DNA from: a virus
Length of the DNA stretch: 26,464 nt
Virus record (IMG/VR): IMGVR_UViG_3300027763_000208
Coordinates: 1-26,464 of that record
Reading direction: 5' to 3' (one strand)
This document shows positions 20,134-26,464 of the stretch, one piece after another (the first letter of the stretch is position 1; every line of letters begins with the position of its first letter). The position numbers and the translations under genes were made by a program. The notes below the pieces were generated by a model. It was not told the origin of the DNA. It searched no databases and saw only the letters and a program-made list of their open reading frames with translations.

Positions 20134-21597
20134 TTACCGTTTTGGGATAGGTTCAAACTTTGGTCGAGCAACTACCTTGGTCACTACCGATGCTTTTGAA
20201 GTCACCTTCTTGGTAGTTTTAGAAGGAGTAGTTGGTTTAGGGATGGCAGCCAACTCAGCATTAGCAGCGACCAAGCTGGCTTCTAGAGTGCTGACTTCGC
20301 TTGCTTTGGTTTCAATCGCAGCGTAAGCAGCTGAGTATCGACTCTTGCGACTAACCAAGATTGCATTTTTATCAGCATAGGTATCGCTATTGGATTGCCA
20401 GAGCGACTCAGCGTTAGATGCAGCGAGGTCAGCTGCTTCAAGAGCAGATTGCTTAGTTGTCAAGATTGATTGCTTTGATTCCAGATTAGACACTTTGGAA
20501 TCGTAAAGCTCCTGAGCAGCAAAATAGTTTTCAACTGCTAACTCTTCAGACGCAACCGCCGATACGAAAGCCTCAGTTTTCTGGTCGAGGATTACTTTCA
20601 AAGCTAGGTCTTTGGTGGTAGTTGCTTTAGCTTGCTGACTGAAGAAGGCAGCAGGAGCGATGCTCCACTGACCAGAGTTGATTGGTTGATAGTAAAGAGT
20701 GTTACAAGCTCCACCACCCCATTCATACATCCAAGCGTCAATCTCGTAAGACTGATTAGCAGTGAAGCTAAAAAGACCAGCGGTATTGCCACCGCAACCT
20801 TTGAGCGACCAGTCGTTGATAACTGGCTGACCAGCGATGCTCATGAAGAAACCATCGTCAGCAGCTGCATAGAAAAAGACTTGAGTGGTCGAAGGGTAGG
20901 TGATAAATCCTCGATAGTGAATCATTACATAGTCGCCACCGCAACCTTCAATGTTGCCATTGCCCCAGTTTCTATCAATGTGAGTTACAGTGATAGTTTT
21001 GCAGAAGGTATAAGCAGAATCAGAACGCTGAGGTGGATTGCCTTGTGAATTGATTCCTGTGTAGATGTCGGCTCGAAGACCAGCAGTAGCAGTTGTCGAA
21101 CCAGAAGTGATAGCACTATTGTCGTAGTTTGACTGAGCAGTAGCCATCTCTGACTGAGCGGTAGTCGATGCTTGAGCAGCATCTTCGTAGATGGCGTAAG
21201 TTGATTCCAGAGAGTCGATTGCTGAATTGGTTGCGATTACTGCTTCATTGAAAGCATCTTCAGCAATTGCTTGCTCAGCAAAAGCAACATCGTAGGTTGA
21301 ACTAGCATTTGAGTAAGCCAGAGCAGCAGCATCTAAAGCGTCTTCGGCAAGCGTGACTTCGCTTTGAGCTTCGGCAAGCGACTGAGCTTCGGCATTGGAA
21401 GAGTTTTTGAGAGCGTCAAGTTGAGCTTTAGCAGCATCAAGTTGAGTTTGAACTTGAGCAATCTTGGCTTTGGCAGCAGCCACTTTAGAGTTATAGTCTG
21501 AGGTGGTGCTTCCATAAGCAGGAGCAGTTGCAAATAGCATTGAAGCCATTGCAATAGCTGTAGCAACGAAAATTAGTTTAGCGATTTTTTTCTTCAT
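20134..21597 (-). CDS. Secreted coiled-coil protein with PA14 domain
   Basis: This 487-aa protein begins at the ATG at 21597 with a signal peptide (KKKIAKLIFVATAIAMASML, cleavage near APA-YG). An Ala/Lys/Glu-rich coiled coil (about 35-160) follows, then a PA14-type beta-barrel (about 172-318) with GLRADIYTG, 'YRGFITYP....VFFYAAADDGFFMSIAGQPVINDW', Cys pairs and W-rich strands. A second coiled coil (about 320-452) leads to a Pro/Thr/Lys-rich tail. PA14 domains often bind glycans. There is no clear ribosome site; the start lies 2 nt after a tRNA-like element. It may coat the infected cell or be a structural or moron protein acquired from a host. Confidence 0.75.
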   Translation of the reverse strand: MKKKIAKLIFVATAIAMASMLFATAPAYGSTTSDYNSKVAAAKAKIAQVQTQLDAAKAQLDALKNSSNAEAQSLAEAQSEVTLAEDALDAAALAYSNASSTYDVAFAEQAIAEDAFNEAVIATNSAIDSLESTYAIYEDAAQASTTAQSEMATAQSNYDNSAITSGSTTATAGLRADIYTGINSQGNPPQRSDSAYTFCKTITVTHIDRNWGNGNIEGCGGDYVMIHYRGFITYPSTTQVFFYAAADDGFFMSIAGQPVINDWSLKGCGGNTAGLFSFTANQSYEIDAWMYEWGGGACNTLYYQPINSGQWSIAPAAFFSQQAKATTTKDLALKVILDQKTEAFVSAVASEELAVENYFAAQELYDSKVSNLESKQSILTTKQSALEAADLAASNAESLWQSNSDTYADKNAILVSRKSRYSAAYAAIETKASEVSTLEASLVAANAELAAIPKPTTPSKTTKKVTSKASVVTKVVARPKFEPIPKR

Positions 21598-21598
21598 G

Positions 21599-21677
21599 TG
21601 GACTTGAAGGGAATCGAACCCTTGTGCATCGACTGCCATGTATGGTTTTGAGTCGATGACGAAGCCATAACAAGCCC
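21599..21677 (-). ncRNA. tRNA/tmRNA-like domain element
   Basis: On the minus strand: acceptor arm GGGCTTG (21677-21671) pairs with CAAGTCC (21606-21600, one G-U), discriminator A at 21599. T-arm AAGGG-TTCGATT-CCCTT (21623-21607) has a canonical T-loop. In place of a D-arm is TTATGGCTTCGT, close to the tmRNA consensus 'UGG.UUCGAC'. In place of an anticodon arm, CATCGACT/AGTCGATG (21658-21651 with 21634-21627) form an 8-bp stem with a 16-nt loop. This is the tRNA-like domain of tmRNA without the tag reading frame or pseudoknots, 79 nt in all. Not a normal tRNA; the function is unknown. Confidence 0.5.
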
Positions 21678-21744
21678 TAGAACCTTTTGGTCTAGAATTA
21701 GTATCACAAAAAGTAACTACTTGCTAATTATCGCAACGCCGATG

Positions 21745-22878
21745 TTAGACGATTGAAAGGTGACTAAATGCTTTCTGGTTCGTCAGCATGACCAAAGCAC
21801 CAGTTCGAGCAACATCACCATGACGATGTTTCCAGTAAGTAGACTCTGATTCAAAAGTTGGAACACAGATAACTACACGCTCTTTTTTGGCTCGCATATG
21901 CATTTCGTGATTGTGACCATGTAGCAAAAAGTCGGCAGCTCCAGCTGATTGATTGTTGAGCGATTGACCAGCCCACCATTCAAAAGCTTTGCCTTTAGCC
22001 CACTGGTTGCCGTGAGCATGAGTAATAACCGAATTACCAACCTGTCGAGTCAAAGCCATTTCATCACGATTAGGAACATAGATTTGAACATGACCATAAG
22101 AAGCAGGGTTTAGTTGCAAAGCGTCTGACAGTGCAATCATGGCTTCGGTTGCATGACCATCATCTGCTCTTGTGGCTACAGGTAGTCGCTGAGCTTCATC
22201 GTGATTACCATTTACCACATCAATCTCTAATCTCTCGACTAGTGGAGCAAAAGCATCTACAGCGTAAAGAGCAAGTCTTCGGAAAAGTCGATATTGCTCG
22301 GTGATAGTTAGTTCAGTTCGCCACATAGATTTACCGCCCTGAGAAACATTTCCCTCACCACAGTCGCCAAGCCAAGCTTGGTGAACCATGCCTATAGGAT
22401 TTGTCTTACGAAGGACTTTTAGTTGCTTCACACTGTTATCAATAGAGGCTAAGACCCTATCTACAACTCCCTGAGTTCCATCTCCATCTACTTTGCCAAG
22501 TTGAAGGTCGCCAGCTAGCCAGTGAAAAACACTATCTCCTTCCGACTTACTTGGTGTGAATCTTCGAGATGAAATGCTCTTCAACACATCGTCAAGGTTA
22601 GCTGTTGAAGCAGGAGCAATGGCAAAACGATATGAGTGAAGCCACTCACCATCTTCACGCTGCTGCCATTTCGAGGTTTTGAGAGTTCCCACGATTCTGA
22701 CTTCTTTAGGGTCATAGCCAAACATTTCAAGAACTTCTTCAAAGCGAGGTGCTGAGGCTAAAGGCTCAGTTTGAATAAATCCCTTACTACCATCAAACTC
22801 TGTTGCTCGAATAAATGGTCGACTCGGTGAGGGTTCATCTATGGTTGGAATGGTGAGATGTTCTCTCAGGGTTGCCAT
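21745..22878 (-). CDS. Calcineurin-like metallophosphoesterase
   Basis: This 377-aa protein carries the motif series of metallophosphoesterases: GDLQLGK (123-129), LGDCGEGN (170-177), VNGNHDE (222-228), THAHG (286-290) and LLHGHNHE (318-325). The first motif reads D-x-Q rather than D-x-H. An N-terminal region of about 115 residues is not recognisable. Related proteins in actinophages lie beside HTH and nuclease genes and are thought to act as nucleases or phosphoesterases in DNA processing. ATG overlaps the HTH stop (TAATG). A 147-nt gap with the tRNA-like element follows. Confidence 0.85.
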   Translation of the reverse strand: MATLREHLTIPTIDEPSPSRPFIRATEFDGSKGFIQTEPLASAPRFEEVLEMFGYDPKEVRIVGTLKTSKWQQREDGEWLHSYRFAIAPASTANLDDVLKSISSRRFTPSKSEGDSVFHWLAGDLQLGKVDGDGTQGVVDRVLASIDNSVKQLKVLRKTNPIGMVHQAWLGDCGEGNVSQGGKSMWRTELTITEQYRLFRRLALYAVDAFAPLVERLEIDVVNGNHDEAQRLPVATRADDGHATEAMIALSDALQLNPASYGHVQIYVPNRDEMALTRQVGNSVITHAHGNQWAKGKAFEWWAGQSLNNQSAGAADFLLHGHNHEMHMRAKKERVVICVPTFESESTYWKHRHGDVARTGALVMLTNQKAFSHLSIV

Positions 22879-23096
22879 TAGAGCGACTTTCTGAGCTTAT
22901 TGATAGTAGTCGAAGATACAGCGTATCCTGCTTCGGTCAATTTTTCAGAGATGTAGACTCCCGAAAAGTCATGCTTATTCTTCATGCAATCCATAAGCCA
23001 GTCAAGGTCTTCTTTATCTAGTTGCTGAGAAATGATGTCGAACCAAGTTGATTGCTTTGCCTTAGTTGGCTTTACTAGAACATCTTTTAGTGGCAT
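22878..23096 (-). CDS. Small helix-turn-helix protein
   Basis: This 72-aa protein starts at the ATG at 23096, with AAAGGAG 8 nt upstream; longer in-frame readings reach into the VRR-nuclease gene and have no ribosome site. The C-terminal half (FSGVYISEKLTEAGYAVSST and TINKLRKSL) is a clear HTH with a recognition helix. Paralogous phage proteins precede metallophosphoesterase genes and are usually called DNA-binding proteins; a packaging or regulatory role is possible. It has its own promoter at 23140-23167. Confidence 0.75.
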   Translation of the reverse strand: MPLKDVLVKPTKAKQSTWFDIISQQLDKEDLDWLMDCMKNKHDFSGVYISEKLTEAGYAVSSTTINKLRKSL

Positions 23097-23139
23097 TGAT
23101 AGAACTCCTTTTAGTGAGGGTGGCTGCTTGCCATTTTCT

Positions 23140-23167
23140 ATCATACACGAATCACTTTTAGTATCAA
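23140..23167 (-). promoter_or_regulatory. Sigma70-type promoter upstream of HTH/phosphoesterase genes
   Basis: On the minus strand TTGATA (23167-23162), a 16-nt spacer, then TATGAT (23145-23140). Both boxes match consensus at five of six positions. It lies in the 94-nt gap between the VRR-nuclease gene and the HTH gene, and transcription would start about 35 nt before the HTH ATG. Confidence 0.65.
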
Positions 23168-23190
23168 TAAAATTGACAACTTTTTTCGAG

Positions 23191-23532
23191 CTATTTTGAA
23201 AGGATTTCTTGAACTTCTCGCATCTGTGACGGTCGCCAGATATAAATCTCTGCACCAGTTGCTTCTAAAGAAGTCAACCAATCAATTTGAGCATCAGCAA
23301 CTACACCTAGTTCTCGTTTTAGTTCGGCAAAAATAAGACGACTATCTTTTACTAAAACAAGGTCAGGGAAGCCAGCAACAACTTTTTGAATCCTGCCATT
23401 TACAGGTCGATTATCTGGAGCGTGATAATACTTCCAACCAAGACTGAAAGCTAACCTGTGAACTTGATTTTGCCAATCACGCTCAGTAATGGCTCTCAGG
23501 GCTTTATCTGAAGGTGATAGGCGTTTTGCCAT
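23191..23532 (-). CDS. VRR-NUC-type nuclease
   Basis: This 113-aa protein has the PD-(D/E)xK core of the VRR-NUC family: GFPDLVLV (D57), IFAELKRE (E70 and K72), AQIDWLTSL (Q82), then 'GAEIYIWRP'. An upstream helix (ERDWQNQVHRLAFSLGWKYYH) carries the conserved Gln/Glu. Such stand-alone nucleases cleave branched or flap DNA in recombination and replication. The full motif set is present, so it should be active. It overlaps the upstream gene by 29 nt. Confidence 0.88.
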   Translation of the reverse strand: MAKRLSPSDKALRAITERDWQNQVHRLAFSLGWKYYHAPDNRPVNGRIQKVVAGFPDLVLVKDSRLIFAELKRELGVVADAQIDWLTSLEATGAEIYIWRPSQMREVQEILSK

Positions 23533-23800
23533 TTGCTAAATCTTCAGCATTTAGTTCTTCGATACCTCTAGGTTCACCGCATGCAGCATAAGTTGCTTCA
23601 ATCAAACCTCTATAAGCCTCTGGTTCAGACCACTCGTAAGGAATCTCAATCATTGAACCTTCAGGGGCTTGCTCTAGCTCAATTTTTAGTCTTCCAAAGG
23701 CATCGGCAGTTTCTGCTGTAATTGGCACACCGCTTAGGTCAATAGGCAAACCTTTTGCGGCAGCAAGTTGTAACTTTACTAAATCATCAGAGTTTATCAT
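23504..23800 (-). CDS. 98-aa acidic protein downstream of the zeta-type kinase
   Basis: MINSDDLVKLQLAAAKGLPI and the following DLSGVPITAETADAFGRLKIELEQAPEGSMIEIPYEWSE form an acidic protein with helical ends. I recognise no family. The ATG overlaps the kinase stop (TAATG), so the two are co-translated. Coupling to a zeta-type kinase makes a partner or antitoxin role thinkable, but it does not look like epsilon antitoxin and no fold evidence supports this. Confidence 0.65.
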   Translation of the reverse strand: MINSDDLVKLQLAAAKGLPIDLSGVPITAETADAFGRLKIELEQAPEGSMIEIPYEWSEPEAYRGLIEATYAACGEPRGIEELNAEDLANGKTPITFR

Positions 23801-24879
23801 TACTCATTACCTTTTTCTAAGAATGCATCGTAGCCAGCTTGGTCGGCAACTATAAAATTTCCACTTGCATCCGACTGTCCAATAATTTTAGCAGCACCTT
23901 TTACCGATGAGTCAATCAACATAATACCACCTTGAAACATTTTATTTTCTGCAGCAACTGCAAAGGTATTTGAAACATCTCGGTGAGTATCATAAACAAC
24001 TTCTTTAGGCACGAAACGACGCTCGCTAGATTTTAGGCTTCGTGCTTTTGAACGCTCCCATGCTTCCGCTGTGGGAATAGTAAAGTAAACTCCTCTAACT
24101 TTATAACCACCAATTTCAGCTTCAGTAATTTTCTTACCAAGCTTATCGGGGCTTGAATCGCCAGTGCCATCAAGGATTACATCTTGCTTATTTTTGATTG
24201 CTTGAGATTGAATTTGTTTTGCAACCATCGAAGATTCTTCGTGAGCAAAGGCGGCAGCATTATAAAAACCAGCATCATCACCTTTCCGCATTCGCTCAAA
24301 CTCAGGTAAATCACTTTTTACATTGTCAGCATTTACCACAACAGCCTGACGACTATCTGGGTCAGGAACACCAGGAGCGATGCCTGACCTTAGTGCAGTT
24401 GATTTTCCTGCTGCTGGACCACCACCAAGCATAAAGAAAGTTGGGTCTTCAGACACAGGAACACCTCTGGTAGTTTCTTCTACAATTTGACGATGAAGTT
24501 TTGCTCGCTCATCGCTAACTCGATAACCGCCACCTTCGGCAGGAACAAGATGATGCCAAAGCGAACTTTCAGGAGTCAAGGAATCTTTAGTTAACTCTCC
24601 ATCAACAAAGTTGCCTTGTTTGTCGATATTGACAACTTCAGGAATCCCTGCTTTATAACCGCCAGTTGCTTCAGGGCAGATTACTCGACCTTTACTATCA
24701 CGAGGCATTGCTCGCTTTACTCTACCTGCGTTCATATCTTTTTTACGCTGAATGGCAAGTTTGCGATATGCTTCAGACCTACCTTTGCCACCATGAAAAG
24801 TTTGGTCGTGCTGGTCACCTAAATGCTTTTGAAAAGCATCACTAGAAAAAGTTAGTGGTCTACTTGAAGGGATTAGCAT
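23800..24879 (-). CDS. Zeta-toxin-type P-loop kinase with phage head-type N-terminus
   Basis: This 359-aa protein begins at the ATG at 24879 (AGGA overlaps the upstream stop, TAGGAC); an in-frame start at 24918 would overlap the upstream gene. The N-terminus has HLGDQHDQTFHGG (19-31), a tag-like motif found near the ends of phage head and portal-region proteins. The Walker A GGGPAAGKST (152-161), NADNVKSD (183-190), HEESS (213-217) and VILDGTGD (234-241) define a zeta-toxin-like kinase. Zeta kinases phosphorylate UDP-sugars; the substrate here is unknown. Location in the capsid operon suggests packaging or a late role. Confidence 0.8.
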   Translation of the reverse strand: MLIPSSRPLTFSSDAFQKHLGDQHDQTFHGGKGRSEAYRKLAIQRKKDMNAGRVKRAMPRDSKGRVICPEATGGYKAGIPEVVNIDKQGNFVDGELTKDSLTPESSLWHHLVPAEGGGYRVSDERAKLHRQIVEETTRGVPVSEDPTFFMLGGGPAAGKSTALRSGIAPGVPDPDSRQAVVVNADNVKSDLPEFERMRKGDDAGFYNAAAFAHEESSMVAKQIQSQAIKNKQDVILDGTGDSSPDKLGKKITEAEIGGYKVRGVYFTIPTAEAWERSKARSLKSSERRFVPKEVVYDTHRDVSNTFAVAAENKMFQGGIMLIDSSVKGAAKIIGQSDASGNFIVADQAGYDAFLEKGNE

Positions 24880-24886
24880 AAAAGTC

Positions 24887-26464
24887 CTATTCCGATAGAG
24901 TTGAGAGTTTATGTGCAACTAAAGTATCTGTCGCTTCATCATTGCGATAAACTCTAATAACAGCAGCAGGTTCATCTTCAGTTCCAGAAACAGTCACGTC
25001 AGAATCAGGAACATTGTATTTTCCATCTCTGATGATTCGTTCAATCTTGCCTCTCGCAGTTCCACCTGAAGAGTTCCAAGAAACCATACTGCCTACTTTT
25101 GCTTCTTTATAAACACCTTCCATAACAGGTTCAGTTGAAAGATGTGATTCAAAACTTTGAACCATAGTTGCAGTTAGAGCAGTTATATCGATTTCGTAAG
25201 CATCAGCAACCGCATCACCAATAATAGCTCGCAACTGCCACTGCCACATTGAGTGTTGGTCTAGTCGCTCAGCAAGAAAATTAGCGATACCTTGCTCATT
25301 TAGAGAATCAGCTAAAGCAAACGACTTAGAAAGGCATCCTCGCAACTGCTCATTAGCAACATAAAGAATTTGGCTCATTAGTCCAGAATCATTTGTTTCA
25401 GGAATCACCATTGAAGCAATCGAACAGTTGAAGTCGGTTAGTCTGAAAGGAGCGTCGTAGTTTAGTTTGCGAATACTTTCAGCGATAGGGTCTATGCTTG
25501 AATCTGCATCTTCATAAATCTTGCCAAAAAGTTTATGAAACTGATAAAAATCTACACCAGTAACATTCCAATGGAATCCTTGAGCAATAAATCGGAAAGC
25601 TACTACCTCACCAATAAGTTCACAAAGCTCAGCAGCTAGACCCTCTTTGGTAGGTTCAGTAATGTATGCTGCATGCTTTGAGATTTCAATGTTGCCAAGG
25701 AAGTCTTTTGGCATGATGAAAGGTGCAGACTTCTTGATATGTTTGATGCGGTTGATTTCAGCTTCACGTTCAAGAGCAGCATTTTCGCTATCAAACTCGC
25801 CTAAATGCTTTTTGCCATCTTGCGAGAACAGATGCCATTTGCCATCGATTTCGTGAATCATTTTCGAGAAAGATACTCGACCAGTTGCATCATCGTCAGA
25901 CTTTTCAAGGTCAGCAGCGAAACGATTAGCAGTCCCACCAATGCTTAGACCTCGAATCTCACCTTGTTTGATAAGCTCCCATGCCCAAGGTTCCCAAATA
26001 ATACCTAGAAATGGTGTGCCAGCAGGAAATGTGTATTCGGTATCACCCTCGGGATGTTTCACTGGCACAGTTACTTCATAAGGCCATGTTGCACCTTCAA
26101 CCCACTGACCTGCAACGATGTCAGTATTGTGCTGAAGTCTGATGTCGCGGTCATCTTGGTTTAGATACTTCCAGAACGCTTGCTGAACTTCTTGGCGGTC
26201 ACTCCACTCGCCATGAGCATCAAGTGAATCAGGAACATACCAAGGTGAAAAGGTATAGCGTTCTTCTTCGTTGATTGCTTTCGTAATAGAGCTGAAAGTG
26301 GCAATACGAGGCTTTTTAGACCACTCGGTGCTATCTATATGAACCGAGTTTGAAGTCGGTGAATCTTTTAGAATAGAAAGTATTTGAACACCATCATCAT
26401 CAAGTTCGACATCTACTTTATCTTTATTGTCAAGAGAAAGGTCGTTCAAGGTAGCAGTCAGTTC
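24887..26464 (-). CDS. XkdF-type prohead protease / Dps-like / Tudor-like fusion (partial)
   Basis: The frame is open through the right edge, so the true start lies outside; the first in-window start codon is TTG 26449 (residue numbers from there, 520 aa). Three parts are visible. Residues about 60-180: XkdF-type serine protease with QHN (H107) and RGLSIGG (S169). A linker with 'WHLFSQDGKKHLGEFDSENAALERE' follows. Residues about 265-415: a Dps/ferritin-like helical bundle with H293 in GFHWNVTG, H305, D320 and E324, while the usual fifth acid is G309. Residues about 449-518: a Hva1-Tudor-like barrel (KVGSMVSWNSSGGTARGKI..., EDEPAAVIRVY). It would mature proheads, and the Dps part could bind DNA or iron. 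Confidence 0.85.
   Translation of the reverse strand, partial: ELTATLNDLSLDNKDKVDVELDDDGVQILSILKDSPTSNSVHIDSTEWSKKPRIATFSSITKAINEEERYTFSPWYVPDSLDAHGEWSDRQEVQQAFWKYLNQDDRDIRLQHNTDIVAGQWVEGATWPYEVTVPVKHPEGDTEYTFPAGTPFLGIIWEPWAWELIKQGEIRGLSIGGTANRFAADLEKSDDDATGRVSFSKMIHEIDGKWHLFSQDGKKHLGEFDSENAALEREAEINRIKHIKKSAPFIMPKDFLGNIEISKHAAYITEPTKEGLAAELCELIGEVVAFRFIAQGFHWNVTGVDFYQFHKLFGKIYEDADSSIDPIAESIRKLNYDAPFRLTDFNCSIASMVIPETNDSGLMSQILYVANEQLRGCLSKSFALADSLNEQGIANFLAERLDQHSMWQWQLRAIIGDAVADAYEIDITALTATMVQSFESHLSTEPVMEGVYKEAKVGSMVSWNSSGGTARGKIERIIRDGKYNVPDSDVTVSGTEDEPAAVIRVYRNDEATDTLVAHKLSTLSE

Noticed and set aside
21598-21640. attP core derived from a host tRNA 3' end
   Set aside because: The T-arm and acceptor 3' strand would fit, but a paired 5' acceptor strand and an extra helix upstream argue for a folded RNA, and no integrase is visible in the window. 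It cannot be excluded without the host genome.
21599-21677. Ordinary tRNA gene
   Set aside because: Acceptor and T-arms are good, but there is no normal D-stem and the central helix is 8 bp with a 16-nt loop instead of a 5-bp stem with a 7-nt anticodon loop; no anticodon can be assigned.
1-26464. CRISPR arrays, insertion sequences, integrase or canonical transposase
   Set aside because: No regularly spaced direct repeats and no recombinase or transposase motifs were seen on either strand.

Overview
The window is an AT-rich (about 40% GC by eye) stretch of a tailed, long-tailed (siphovirus-type) double-stranded DNA phage. It holds a nearly complete head-to-tail structural cassette, a lysis cassette and two clusters of small non-structural genes. 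Several families are typical of actinobacteriophages: the 'PPP..RGR' small protein, the HTH/metallophosphoesterase/VRR-nuclease trio, XkdF-type protease and CBM-rich minor tail proteins. The low GC content and the secreted coiled-coil/PA14 protein would suit a phage of a low-GC, perhaps freshwater, actinobacterium. The host is inference; no host gene is present.

Layout. (1) 1-3154, plus strand: end of an unidentified gene, an HNH protein, SSB, a strong terminator, then a run of small early genes behind two near-identical promoters. A two-way terminator at 3154-3192 separates these from the convergent late genes. (2) 3200-17373, minus strand, read from right to left: putative scaffold, capsid cement protein, major capsid protein, a terminator, three beta-rich surface-type proteins, head-tail connectors, gp10-like protein, tail terminator, two tandem tail-tube paralogues, the G/GT chaperones with a -1 frameshift, tape measure, minor tail protein, tail fibre, zinc-ribbon peptide, XhlA-like protein, M23 endolysin and holin. 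(3) 17528-19486, plus strand: an accessory island of small, tightly overlapping genes, six of which share an 'ERxRIxxLLE' core. (4) 19483-26464, minus strand: a second lysis-like or membrane pair, a secreted PA14/coiled-coil protein preceded by a 79-nt tRNA/tmRNA-like element, then (upstream) metallophosphoesterase, HTH protein, VRR nuclease, zeta-type kinase, and a protease-Dps-Tudor fusion open at the window edge.

Together, the minus-strand genes build, mature and release the virion: protease and scaffold shape the prohead, connectors join it to a tail sized by the tape measure, and holin plus M23 peptidase lyse the cell. The plus-strand genes look like early, host-interaction or replication-accessory genes.

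The most unusual items are the XkdF-protease/Dps/Tudor fusion, the tRNA-like-domain-only RNA element abutting a secreted protein gene, a recurring GGCGTGT-plus-inverted-repeat element in front of four minus-strand genes, the array of paralogous microproteins, and the duplicated tail-tube gene.
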